Below, piece by piece: positions 1 to 14,300 of a stretch of 64,000 nt of DNA; the first letter of the stretch is position 1; every line of letters starts with the position of its first letter. Source of the DNA: Erythrophleum ivorense (Eukaryota > Streptophyta > Magnoliopsida > Fabales > Fabaceae); contig JAIUCV010000571.1 of NCBI GenBank assembly GCA_026724425.1, positions 357,501-421,500 of the forward strand, read 5' to 3'. The translations under genes and the position numbers were made by a program. A model generated the notes under the pieces. The model was not told where the DNA came from and searched no databases. It saw only the letters and a program-made list of their open reading frames with translations.

Positions 1-199
1 GACCCATAGTTAGCCAAACATGCATTAGGTTCTCCACGGGACTCTGAGGAGCAACATGTGTGACATGATTCTCATTCCTTGAGAGGAACTTCAAAGCTAC
101 CATCCTGAGAGAGACATTACTAGTAAGGAGTCCCAATCGTAGCTCTATGCCTCCACACAATGTAGAAACATACTTGTAGTGTATGTAATGATCAAGACG

Positions 200-3100
200 G
201 ACCCATAGTTAGCCAAACATGCATTAGGTTCTACACGGGACTATGAGGAGCAACATGTGTGACATGATTCTCATTCCTTGAGAGGAACATCAAAGCTACC
301 ATCCTGAGAGAAACATAAGTAGTAAGGAGTCCCAATCGTAGCTCTATGCCTCCACACAATGTAGGAACATACTTGTAGTGTATGTAATGATCAAGGCGGA
401 CCCATACTTAGCGAAACATGCATTAGGTTCTCCACGGGACTATGAGGAGCAACATGTGTGACATGATTCTCATTCCTTGAGAGGAACATCAAAGCTACCA
501 TCCTGAGAGAAACATAAGTAGTAAGGAGTCCCAATCGTAGCTCTATGCCTCCACACAATGTAGAAACATACTTGTAGTGTATGTAATGATCAAGACGGAC
601 CCATACTTAGCCAAACATACATTAGGTTCTACACGGGACTATGAGGAGCAACATGTGTGACTTGATTCTCATTCCTTGAGAGGAACATCAAAGCTACCAT
701 CCTGAGAGAAACATAAGTAGTAAGGAGTCCCAATCGTAGCTCTATGCCTCCACACAATGTAGAAACATACTTGTAGTGTATGTAATGATCAAGACGGACC
801 CATACTTAGCCAAACATGCATTAGGTTCTCAACGGGACTATGAGGAGCAACATGTGTGACATGATTCTCATTCCTTGAGAGGAACATCAAAGCTACCATC
901 CTGAGAGAAACATAAGTAGTAAGGAGTCCCAATCGTAGCTCTATGCCTCCACACAATGTAGAAATATACTTGTAGTGTATGTAATGATCAAGACGGACCC
1001 ATACTTAGCCAAACATGCATTAGGTTCTCCACGGTACTATGAGGAGCAACATGTGTGACATGATTCTCATTCCTTGAGAGGAACTTCAAAGCTACCATCT
1101 CCTGAGAGAAACATTACTAGTAAGGAGTCCCAATCGTAGCTCTATGCCTCCACACATTGTAGAAACATACTTGTAGTGTATGTAATGATCAAGACGGACC
1201 CATACTTAGCCAAACATGCATTAGGTTCTCCACGGGACTATGAGGAGCAACATGTGTGACATGATTCTCATTCTTTGAGAGGAACATCAAAGCTACCATC
1301 CTGAGAGAAACATAAGTAGTAAGGAGTCCCAATCGTAGCTCTATACCTCCACACAATGTAGGAACATACTTGTAGTGTATGTAATGATCAAGACGGACCC
1401 ATAGTTAGCCAAACATGCATTAGGTTCTCCACGGGACTATGAGGAGCAACATGTGTGACATGATTCTCATTCCTTGAGAGGAACTTCAAAGCTACCATCC
1501 TGAGAGAGACATTACTAGTAAGGAGTCCCAATCGTAGCTCTATGCCTCCACACAATGTAGAAACATACTTGTAGTGTATGTAATGATCAAGACGGACCCA
1601 TACTTAGCCAAACATGCATTAGGTTCTCCACGGGACTATGAGAGCAACATGAATGACATGATTCTCATTCCTTGAGAGGAACATCAAAGCTACCATCCTG
1701 AGAGAAACATAAGTAGTAAGGAGTCCCAATCGTAGCTCTATGCCTCCACACAATGTAGAAACATACTTGTAGTGTATGTAATGATCAAGACGGACCCATA
1801 GTTAGCCAAACATGCATTAGGTTCTACACGGGACTATGAGGAGCAACATGTGTGACATGATTCTCATTCCTTGAGAGGAACATCAAAGCTACCATCCTGA
1901 GAGAAACATAAGTAGTAAGGAGTCCCAATCGTAGCTCTATGCCTCCACACAATGTAGGAACATACTTGTAGTGTATGTAATGATCAAGGCGGACCCATAC
2001 TTAGCGAAACATGCATTAGGTTCTCCACGGGACTATGAGGAGCAACATGTGTGACATGATTCTCATTCCTTGAGAGGAACATCAAAGCTACCATCCTGAG
2101 AGAAACATAAGTAGTAAGGAGTCCCAATCGTAGCTCTATGCCTCCACACAATGTAGAAACATACTTGTAGTGTATGTAATGATCAAGACGGACCCATACT
2201 TAGCCAAACATACATTAGGTTCTACACGGGACTATGAGGAGCAACATGTGTGACTTGATTCTCATTCCTTGAGAGGAACATCAAAGCTACCATCCTGAGA
2301 GAAACATAAGTAGTAAGGAGTCCCAATCGTAGCTCTATGCCTCCACACAATGTAGAAACATACTTGTAGTGTATGTAATGATCAAGACGGACCCATACTT
2401 AGCCAAACATGCATTAGGTTCTCAACGGGACTATGAGGAGCAACATGTGTGACATGATTCTCATTCCTTGAGAGGAACATCAAAGCTACCATCCTGAGAG
2501 AAACATAAGTAGTAAGGAGTCCCAATCGTAGCTCTATGCCTCCACACAATGTAGAAACATACTTGTAGTGTATGTAATGATCAAGACGGACCCATACTTA
2601 GCCAAACATGCATTAGGTTCTCCACGGTACTATGAGGAGCAACATGTGTGACATGATTCTCATTCCTTGAGAGGAACTTCAAAGCTACCATCTCCTGAGA
2701 GAAACATTACTAGTAAGGAGTCCCAATCGTAGCTCTATGCCTCCACACATTGTAGAAACATACTTGTAGTGTATGTAATGATCAAGACGGACCCATACTT
2801 AGCCAAACATGCATTAGGTTCTCCACGGGACTATGAGGAGCAACATGTGTGACATGATTCTCATTCTTTGAGAGGAACATCAAAGCTACCATCCTGAGAG
2901 AAACATAAGTAGTAAGGAGTCCCAATCGTAGCTCTATACCTCCACACAATGTAGGAACATACTTGTAGTGTATGTAATGATCAAGACGGACCCATAGTTA
3001 GCCAAACATGCATTAGGTTCTCCACGGGACTATGAGGAGCAACATGTGTGACATGATTCTCATTCCTTGAGAGGAACTTCAAAGCTACCATCCTGAGAGA

Positions 3101-3385
3101 GACATTACTAGTAAGGAGTCCCAATCGTAGCTCTATGCCTCCACACAATGTAGAAACATACTTGTAGTGTATGTAATGATCAAGACGAGCCCATACTTAG
3201 CCAAACATGCATTAGGTTCTCCACGCGACTATGAGAGCAACATGAATGACATGATTCTCATTCCTTGAGAGGAACATCAAAGCTACCATCCTGAGAGAAA
3301 CATAAGTAGTAAGGAGTCCCAATCGTAGCTCTATGCCTCCACACAATGTAGAAACATACTTGTAGTGTATGTAATGATCAAGACG
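200..3385. repeat. Higher-order repeat: two copies of an 8-monomer unit (1,593 bp)
   Basis: Copies lie at 200-1792 and 1793-3385. Each runs through the same eight monomer variants in order, including the ctcaacggg type, the 2-bp-longer ctccacggtac/catctcctgag type, the tctttgag/ctatacctcc type and the 1-bp-shorter gagagcaacatgaatgac type. The +2 and -1 variants explain why the period is 8 x 199 + 1. By eye the copies differ only in the last monomer (gacggaccc to gacgagccc near 3187, cacgggac to cacgcgac near 3224), which means recent amplification of the block as a unit. Confidence 0.85.
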
Positions 3386-4380
3386 GACCCATAGTTAGCC
3401 AAACATGCATTAGGTTCTACACGGGACTATGAGGAGCAACATGTGTGACATGATTCTCATTCCTTGAGAGGAACTTCAAAGCTACCATTCTGAGAGAAAC
3501 ATAAGTAGTATGGAGTCCCAATCGTAGCTCTATGCCTCCACACAATGTAGCAACATACTTGTAGTGTATGTAATGATCAAGACGGACCCATAGTTAGCCA
3601 AACATGCATTAGGTTCTCCACGGGACTATGAGGAGCAACATGTGTGACATGATTCTCATTCCTTGAGAGGAACTTCAAAGCTACCATCCTGAGAGAGACA
3701 TTACTAGTAAGGAGTCCCAATCGTAGTTCTATGCCTCCACACAATGTAGAAACATACTTGTAGTGTATGTAATGATCAAGACGGACCCATAGTTAGCCAA
3801 ACATGCATTAGGTTCTACACGGGACTATGAGGAGCAACATGTGTGACATGATTCTCATTCCTTGAGAGGAACATCAAAGCTACCATCCTGAGAGAAATAT
3901 AAGTAGTAAGGAGTCCCAATCGTAGCTCTATGCCTCCACACAATGTAGGAACATACTTGTAGTGTATGTAATGATCAAGACGGACCCATAGTTAGCCAAA
4001 CATGCATTAGGTTCTCCACGGGACTCTGAGGAGCAACATGTGTGACATGATTCTCATTCCTTGAGAGGAACTTCAAAGCTACCATCCTGAGAGAGAAGTT
4101 ACTAGTAAGGAGTCCCAATCGTAGCTCTATGCCTCCACACAATGTAGAAACATACTTGTAGTGTATGTAATGATCAAGACGGACCCATAGTTAGCCAAAC
4201 ATGCATTAGGTTCTACACGGGACTATGAGGAGCAACATGTGTGACATGATTCTCATTCCTTGAGAGGAACATCAAAGCTACCATCCTGAGAGAAACATAA
4301 GTAGTAAGGAGTCCCAATCCTAGCTCTATGCCTCCACACAATGTAGGAACATACTTGTAGTGTATGTAATGATCAAGGCG

Positions 4381-7300
4381 GACCCATACTTAGCGAAACA
4401 TGCATTAGGTTCTCCACGGGACTATGAGAGCAACATGTGTGACATGATTCTCATTCCTTGAGAGGAACATCAAAGCTACCATCCTGAGAGAAACATAAGT
4501 AGTAAGGAGTCCCAATCGTAGCTCTATGCCTCCACACAATGTAGAAACATACTTGTAGTGTATGTAATGATCAAGACGGACCCATACTTAGCCAAACATG
4601 CATTAGGTTCTCAACGGGACTATGAGGAGCAACATGTGTGACATGATTCTCATTCCTTGAGAGGAACATCAAAGCTACCATCCTGAGAGAAACATAAGTA
4701 GTAAGGAGTCCCAATCGTAGCTCTATGCCTCCACACAATGTAGAAACATACTTGTAGTGTATGTAATGATCAAGACGGACCCATACTTAGCCAAACATGC
4801 ATTAGGTTCTCCACGGTACTATGAGGAGCAACATGTGTGACATGATTCTCATTCCTTGAGAGGAACATCAAAGCTACCATCCTGAGAGAAATATAAGTAG
4901 TAAGGAGTCCCAATCGTAGCTCTATGCCTCCACACAATGTAGGAACATACTTGTAGTGTATGTAATGATCAAGACGGACCCATAGTTAGCCAAACATGCA
5001 TTAGGTTCTCCACGGGACTTTGAGGAGCAACATGTGTGACATGATTCTCATTCCTTGAGAGGAACTTCAAAGCTACCATCCTGAGAGAGACATTACTAGT
5101 AAGGAGTCCCAATCGTAGCTCTATGCCTCCACACAATGTAGAAACATACTTGTAGTGTATGTAATGATCAAGACGGACCCATAGTTAGCCAAACATGCAT
5201 TAGGTTCTCCACGGGACTATGAGGAGCAACATGTGTGACATGATTCTCATTCCTTGAGAGGAACTTCAAAGCTACCATCCTGAGAGAGACATTACTAGTA
5301 AGGAGTCCCAATCGTAGCTCTATGCCTCCACACAATGTAGAAACATACTTGTAGTGTATGTAATGTTCAAGACGGACCCATACTTAGCCAAACATGCATT
5401 AGGTTCTCCACGGGACTATGAGAGCAACATGAATGACATGATTCTCATTCCTTGAGAGGAACATCAAAGCTACCATCCTGAGAGAAACATAAGTAGTAAG
5501 GAGTCCCAATCGTAGCTCTATGCCTCCACACAATGTAGAAACATACTTGTAGTGTATGTAATGATCAAGACGGACCCATAGTTAGCCAAACATGCATTAG
5601 GTTCTCCACGGGACTATGAGGAGCAACATGTGTGACATGATTCTCATTCCTTGAGAGGAACTTCAAAGCTACCATCCTGAGAGAAACATAAGTAGTAAGG
5701 AGTCCCAATCGTAGCTCTATGCCTCCACACAATGTAGGAACATACTTGTAGTGTATGTAATGATCAAGACGGACCCATAGTTAGCCAAACATGCATTAGG
5801 TTCTCCACGGGACTCTGAGGAGCAACATGTGTGACATGATTCTCATTCCTTGAGAGGAACTTCAAAGCTACCATCCTGAGAGAGACATTACTAGTAAGGA
5901 GTCCCAATCGTAGCTCTATGCCTCCACACAATGTAGGAACATACTTGTAGTGTATGTAATGATCAAGACGGACCCATAGTTAGCCAAACATGCATTAGGT
6001 TCTACACGGGACTATGAGGAGCAACATGTGTGACATGATTCTCATTCCTTGAGAGGAACATCAAAGCTACCATCCTGAGAGAAACATAAGTAGTAAGGAG
6101 TCCCAATCGTAGCTCTATGCCTCCACACAATGTAGGCACATACTTGTAGTGTATGTAATGATCAAGGCGGACCCATACTTAGCGAAACATGCATTAGGTT
6201 CTCCACGGGACTATGAGGAGCAACATGTGTGACATGATTCTCATTCCTTGAGAGGAACATCAAAGCTACCATCCTGAGAGAAACATAAGTAGTAAGGAGT
6301 CCCAATCGTAGCTCTATGCCTCCACACAATGTAGGCACATACTTGTAGTGTATGTAATGATCAAGGCGGACCCATACTTAGCGAAACATGCATTAGGTTC
6401 TCCACGGGACTATGAGGAGCAACATGTGTGACATGATTCTCATTCCTTGAGAGGAACATCAAAGCTACCATCCTGAGAGAAACATAAGTAGTAAGGAGTC
6501 CCAATCGTAGCTCTATGCCTCCACACAATGTAGAAACATACTTGTAGTGTATGTAATGATCAAGACGGACCCATACTTAGCCAAACATACATTAGGTTCT
6601 ACACGGGACTATGAGGAGCAACATGTGGGACATGATTCTCATTCCTTGAGAGGAACATCAAAGCTACCATCCTGAGAGAAACATAAGTAGTAAGGAGTCC
6701 CAATCGTAGCTCTATGCCTCCACACAATGTAGAAACATACTTGTAGTGTATGTAATGATCAAGACGGACCCATACTTAGCCAAACATGCATTAGGTTCTC
6801 AACGGGACTATGAGGAGCAACATGTGTGACATGATTCTCATTCCTTGAGAGGAACATCAAAGCTACCATCCTGAGAGAAACATAAGTAGTAAGGAGTCCC
6901 AATCGTAGCTCTATGCCTCCACACAATGTAGAAACATACTTGTAGTGTATGTAATGATCAAGACGGACCCATACTTAGCCAAACATGCATTAGGTTCTCC
7001 ACGGGACTATGAGGAGCAACATGTGTGACATGATTCTCATTCTTTGAGAGGAACATCAAAGCTACCATCCTGAGAGAAACATAAGTAGTAAGGAGTCCCA
7101 ATCGTAGCTCTATACCTCCACACAATGTAGGAACATACTTGTAGTGTATGTAATGATCAAGACGGACCCATAGTTAGCCAAACATGCATTAGGTTCTCCA
7201 CGGGACTATGAGGAGCAACATGTGTGACATGATTCTCATTCCTTGAGAGGAACTTCAAAGCTACCATCCTGAGAGAGACATTACTAGTAAGGAGTCCCAA

Positions 7301-10300
7301 TCGTAGCTCTATGCCTCCACACAATGTAGAAACATACTTGTAGTGTATGTAATGATCAAGACGAGCCCATACTTAGCCAAACATGCATTAGGTTCTCCAC
7401 GCGACTATGAGAGCAACATGAATGACATGATTCTCATTCCTTGAGAGGAACATCAAAGCTACCATCCTGAGAGAAACATAAGTAGTAAGGAGTCCCAATC
7501 GTAGCTCTATGCCTCCACACAATGTAGAAACATACTTGTAGTGTATGTAATGATCAAGACGGACCCATAGTTAGCCAAACATGCATTAGGTTCTACACGG
7601 GACTATGAGGAGCAACATGTGTGACATGATTCTCATTCCTTGAGAGGAACTTCAAAGCTACCATTCTGAGAGAAACATAAGTAGTATGGAGTCCCAATCG
7701 TAGCTCTATGCCTCCACACAATGTAGCAACATACTTGTAGTGTATGTAATGATCAAGACGGACCCATAGTTAGCCAAACATGCATTAGGTTCTCCACGGG
7801 ACTATGAGGAGCAACATGTGTGACATGATTCTCATTCCTTGAGAGGAACTTCAAAGCTACCATCCTGAGAGAGACATTACTAGTAAGGAGTCCCAATCGT
7901 AGTTCTATGCCTCCACACAATGTAGAAACATACTTGTAGTGTATGTAATGATCAAGACGGACCCATAGTTAGCCAAACATGCATTAGGTTCTACACGGGA
8001 CTATGAGGAGCAACATGTGTGACATGATTCTCATTCCTTGAGAGGAACATCAAAGCTACCATCCTGAGAGAAATATAAGTAGTAAGGAGTCCCAATCGTA
8101 GCTCTATGCCTCCACACAATGTAGGAACATACTTGTAGTGTATGTAATGATCAAGACGGACCCATAGTTAGCCAAACATGCATTAGGTTCTCCACGGGAC
8201 TCTGAGGAGCAACATGTGTGACATGATTCTCATTCCTTGAGAGGAACTTCAAAGCTACCATCCTGAGAGAGAAGTTACTAGTAAGGAGTCCCAATCGTAG
8301 CTCTATGCCTCCACACAATGTAGAAACATACTTGTAGTGTATGTAATGATCAAGACGGACCCATAGTTAGCCAAACATGCATTAGGTTCTACACGGGACT
8401 ATGAGGAGCAACATGTGTGACATGATTCTCATTCCTTGAGAGGAACATCAAAGCTACCATCCTGAGAGAAACATAAGTAGTAAGGAGTCCCAATCCTAGC
8501 TCTATGCCTCCACACAATGTAGGAACATACTTGTAGTGTATGTAATGATCAAGGCGGACCCATACTTAGCGAAACATGCATTAGGTTCTCCACGGGACTA
8601 TGAGGAGCAACATGTGTGACATGATTCTCATTCCTTGAGAGGAACTTCAAAGCTACCATCCTGAGAGAGACATTACTAGTAAGGAGTCCCAATCGTAGCT
8701 CTATGCCTCCACACAATGTAGAAACATACTTGTAGTGTATGTAATGATCAAGACGGACCCATACTTAGCCAAACATGCATTAGGTTCTCCACGGGACTAT
8801 GAGAGCAACATGTGTGACATGATTCTCATTCCTTGAGAGGAACATCAAAGCTACCATCCTGAGAGAAACATAAGTAGTAAGGAGTCCCAATCGTAGCTCT
8901 ATGCCTCCACACAATGTAGAAACATACTTGTAGTGTATGTAATGATCAAGACGGACCCATACTTAGCCAAACATGCATTAGGTTCTCAACGGGACTATGA
9001 GGAGCAACATGTGTGACATGATTCTCATTCCTTGAGAGGAACATCAAAGCTACCATCCTGAGAGAAACATAAGTAGTAAGGAGTCCCAATCGTAGCTCTA
9101 TGCCTCCACACAATGTAGAAACATACTTGTAGTGTATGTAATGATCAAGACGGACCCATACTTAGCCAAACATGCATTAGGTTCTCCACGGTACTATGAG
9201 GAGCAACATGTGTGACATGATTCTCATTCCTTGAGAGGAACATCAAAGCTACCATCCTGAGAGAAATATAAGTAGTAAGGAGTCCCAATCGTAGCTCTAT
9301 GCCTCCACACAATGTAGGAACATACTTGTAGTGTATGTAATGATCAAGACGGACCCATAGTTAGCCAAACATGCATTAGGTTCTCCACGGGACTTTGAGG
9401 AGCAACATGTGTGACATGATTCTCATTCCTTGAGAGGAACTTCAAAGCTACCATCCTGAGAGAGACATTACTAGTAAGGAGTCCCAATCGTAGCTCTATG
9501 CCTCCACACAATGTAGAAACATACTTGTAGTGTATGTAATGATCAAGACGGACCCATAGTTAGCCAAACATGCATTAGGTTCTCCACGGGACTATGAGGA
9601 GCAACATGTGTGACATGATTCTCATTCCTTGAGAGGAACTTCAAAGCTACCATCCTGAGAGAGACATTACTAGTAAGGAGTCCCAATCGTAGCTCTATGC
9701 CTCCACACAATGTAGAAACATACTTGTAGTGTATGTAATGATCAAGACGGACCCATACTTAGCCAAACATGCATTAGGTTCTCCACGGGACTATGAGAGC
9801 AACATGAATGACATGATTCTCATTCCTTGAGAGGAACATCAAAGCTACCATCCTGAGAGAAACATAAGTAGTAAGGAGTCCCAATCGTAGCTCTATGCCT
9901 CCACACAATGTAGAAACATACTTGTAGTGTATGTAATGATCAAGACGGACCCATAGTTAGCCAAACATGCATTAGGTTCTCCACGGGACTATGAGGAGCA
10001 ACATGTGTGACATGATTCTCATTCCTTGAGAGGAACTTCAAAGCTACCATCCTGAGAGAAACATAAGTAGTAAGGAGTCCCAATCGTAGCTCTATGCCTC
10101 CACACAATGTAGGAACATACTTGTAGTGTATGTAATGATCAAGACGGACCCATAGTTAGCCAAACATGCATTAGGTTCTCCACGGGACTCTGAGGAGCAA
10201 CATGTGTGACATGATTCTCATTCCTTGAGAGGAACTTCAAAGCTACCATCCTGAGAGAGACATTACTAGTAAGGAGTCCCAATCGTAGCTCTATGCCTCC

Positions 10301-11339
10301 ACACAATGTAGGAACATACTTGTAGTGTATGTAATGATCAAGACGGACCCATAGTTAGCCAAACATGCATTAGGTTCTACACGGGACTATGAGGAGCAAC
10401 ATGTGTGACATGATTCTCATTCCTTGAGAGGAACATCAAAGCTACCATCCTGAGAGAAACATAAGTAGTAAGGAGTCCCAATCGTAGCTCTATGCCTCCA
10501 CACAATGTAGGCACATACTTGTAGTGTATGTAATGATCAAGGCGGACCCATACTTAGCGAAACATGCATTAGGTTCTCCACGGGACTATGAGGAGCAACA
10601 TGTGTGACATGATTCTCATTCCTTGAGAGGAACATCAAAGCTACCATCCTGAGAGAAACATAAGTAGTAAGGAGTCCCAATCGTAGCTCTATGCCTCCAC
10701 ACAATGTAGGCACATACTTGTAGTGTATGTAATGATCAAGGCGGACCCATACTTAGCGAAACATGCATTAGGTTCTCCACGGGACTATGAGGAGCAACAT
10801 GTGTGACATGATTCTCATTCCTTGAGAGGAACATCAAAGCTACCATCCTGAGAGAAACATAAGTAGTAAGGAGTCCCAATCGTAGCTCTATGCCTCCACA
10901 CAATGTAGAAACATACTTGTAGTGTATGTAATGATCAAGACGGACCCATACTTAGCCAAACATACATTAGGTTCTACACGGGACTATGAGGAGCAACATG
11001 TGGGACATGATTCTCATTCCTTGAGAGGAACATCAAAGCTACCATCCTGAGAGAAACATAAGTAGTAAGGAGTCCCAATCGTAGCTCTATGCCTCCACAC
11101 AATGTAGAAACATACTTGTAGTGTATGTAATGATCAAGACGGACCCATACTTAGCCAAACATGCATTAGGTTCTCAACGGGACTATGAGGAGCAACATGT
11201 GTGACATGATTCTCATTCCTTGAGAGGAACATCAAAGCTACCATCCTGAGAGAAACATAAGTAGTAAGGAGTCCCAATCGTAGCTCTATGCCTCCACACA
11301 ATGTAGAAACATACTTGTAGTGTATGTAATGATCAAGAC
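4381..11339. repeat. Large higher-order repeat, offset about 4,375 bp (about 22 monomers)
   Basis: Rare private variants recur at a constant spacing of 4,375 bp: gactttgagg near 5018 and 9392, taggcac near 6134 and 10509, and gtgggacatg near 6625 and 11000. The same block matches the preceding region at an offset of 4,176 bp (for example gagcccatac at 3187 and 7363). The offset changes by whole monomers, 4,176 to 4,375 to 4,576, where single monomers have been gained or lost. The array has therefore expanded by duplication of multi-kilobase segments, with later one-monomer slippage. Exact end points are approximate because they were set by eye. Confidence 0.7.
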
Positions 11340-14300
11340 GGACCCATACTTAGCCAAACATGCATTAGGTTCTCCACGGTACTATGAGGAGCAACATGTG
11401 TGACATGATTCTCATTCATTGAGAGGAACTTCAAAGCTACCATCTCCTGAGAGAAACATTACTAGTAAGGAGTCCCAATCGTAGCTCTATGCCTCCACAC
11501 ATTGTAGAAACATACTTGTAGTGTATGTAATGATCAAGACGGACCCATACTTAGCCAAACATGCATTAGGTTCTCCACGGGACTATGAGGAGCAACATGT
11601 GTGACATGATTCTCATTCTTTGAGAGGAACATCAAAGCTACCATCCTGAGAGAAACATAAGTAGTAAGGAGTCCCAATCGTAGCTCTATACCTCCACACA
11701 ATGTAGGAACATACTTGTAGTGTATGTAATGATCAAGACGGACCCATAGTTAGCCAAACATGCATTAGGTTCTCCACGGGACTATGAGGAGCAACATGTG
11801 TGACATGATTCTCATTCCTTGAGAGGAACTTCAAAGCTACCATCCTGAGAGAGACATTACTAGTAAGGAGGCCCAATCGTAGCTCTATGCCTCCACACAA
11901 TGTAGAAACATACTTGTAGTGTATGTAATGATCAAGACGGACCCATACTTAGCCAAACATGCATTAGGTTCTCCACGGGACTATGAGAGCAACATGAATG
12001 ACATGATTCTCATTCCTTGAGAGGAACATCAAAGCTACCATCCTGAGAGAAACATAAGTAGTAAGGAGTCCCAATCGTAGCTCTATGCCTCCACACAATG
12101 TAGAAACATACTTGTAGTGTATGTAATGATCAAGACGGACCCATAGTTAGCCAAACATGCATTAGGTTCTACACGGGACTATGAGGAGCAACATGTGTGA
12201 CATGATTCTCATTCCTTGAGAGGAACTTCAAAGCTACCATTCTGAGAGAAACATAAGTAGTATGGAGTCCCAATCGTAGCTCTATGCCTCCACACAATGT
12301 AGCAACATACTTGTAGTGTATGTAATGATCAAGACGGACCCATAGTTAGCCAAACATGCATTAGGTTCTCCACGGGACTATGAGGAGCAACATGTGTGAC
12401 ATGATTCTCATTCCTTGAGAGGAACTTCAAAGCTACCATCCTGAGAGAGACATTACTAGTAAGGAGTCCCAATCGTAGTTCTATGCCTCCACACAATGTA
12501 GAAACATACTTGTAGTGTATGTAATGATCAAGACGGACCCATAGTTAGCCAAACATGCATTAGGTTCTACACGGGACTATGAGGAGCAACATGTGTGACA
12601 TGATTCTCATTCCTTGAGAGGAACATCAAAGCTACCATCCTGAGAGAAATATAAGTAGTAAGGAGTCCCAATCGTAGCTCTATGCCTCCACACAATGTAG
12701 GAACATACTTGTAGTGTATGTAATGATCAAGACGGACCCATAGTTAGCCAAACATGCATTAGGTTCTCCACGGGACTCTGAGGAGCAACATGTGTGACAT
12801 GATTCTCATTCCTTGAGAGGAACTTCAAAGCTACCATCCTGAGAGAGAAGTTACTAGTAAGGAGTCCCAATCGTAGCTCTATGCCTCCACACAATGTAGA
12901 AACATACTTGTAGTGTATGTAATGATCAAGACGGACCCATAGTTAGCCAAACATGCATTAGGTTCTACACGGGACTATGAGGAGCAACATGTGTGACATG
13001 ATTCTCATTCCTTGAGAGGAACATCAAAGCTACCATCCTGAGAGAAACATAAGTAGTAAGGAGTCCCAATCCTAGCTCTATGCCTCCACACAATGTAGAA
13101 ACATACTTGTAGTGTATGTAATGATCAAGACGGACCCATACTTAGCCAAACATGCATTAGGTTCTCAACGGGACTATGAGGAGCAACATGTGTGACATGA
13201 TTCTCATTCCTTGAGAGGAACATCAAAGCTACCATCCTGAGAGAAACATAAGTAGTAAGGAGTCCCAATCGTAGCTCTATGCCTCCACACAATGTAGAAA
13301 CATACTTGTAGTGTATGTAATGATCAAGACGGACCCATACTTAGCCAAACATGCATTAGGTTCTCCACGGTACTATGAGGAGCAACATGTGTGACATGAT
13401 TCTCATTCCTTGAGAGGAACTTCAAAGCTACCATCTCCTGAGAGAAACATTACTAGTAAGGAGTCCCAATCGTAGCTCTATGCCTCCACACATTGTAGAA
13501 ACATACTTGTAGTGTATGTAATGATCAAGACGGACCCATACTTAGCCAAACATGCATTAGGTTCTCCACGGGACTATGAGGAGCAACATGTGTGACATGA
13601 TTCTCATTCTTTGAGAGGAACATCAAAGCTACCATCCTGAGAGAAACATAAGTAGTAAGGAGTCCCAATCGTAGCTCTATACCTCCACACAATGTAGGAA
13701 CATACTTGTAGTGTATGTAATGATCAAGACGGACCCATAGTTAGCCAAACATGCATTAGGTTCTCCACGGGACTATGAGGAGCAACATGTGTGACATGAT
13801 TCTCATTCCTTGAGAGGAACTTCAAAGCTACCATCCTGAGAGAGACATTACTAGTAAGGAGGCCCAATCGTAGCTCTATGCCTCCACACAATGTAGAAAC
13901 ATACTTGTAGTGTATGTAATGATCAAGACGGACCCATACTTAGCCAAACATGCATTAGGTTCTCCACGGGACTATGAGAGCAACATGAATGACATGATTC
14001 TCATTCCTTGAGAGGAACATCAAAGCTACCATCCTGAGAGAAACATAAGTAGTAAGGAGTCCCAATCGTAGCTCTATGCCTCCACACAATGTAGAAACAT
14101 ACTTGTAGTGTATGTAATGATCAAGACGGACCCATAGTTAGCCAAACATGCATTAGGTTCTACACGGGACTATGAGGAGCAACATGTGTGACATGATTCT
14201 CATTCCTTGAGAGGAACTTCAAAGCTACCATTCTGAGAGAAACATAAGTAGTATGGAGTCCCAATCGTAGCTCTATGCCTCCACACAATGTAGCAACATA

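Noticed and set aside
20..50. CENP-B-box-like sequence (ttctccacggga) in the satellite monomer
   Set aside because: The spacing does not match the NTTCG....A..CGGG pattern: the segment is too short and lacks the TTCG.
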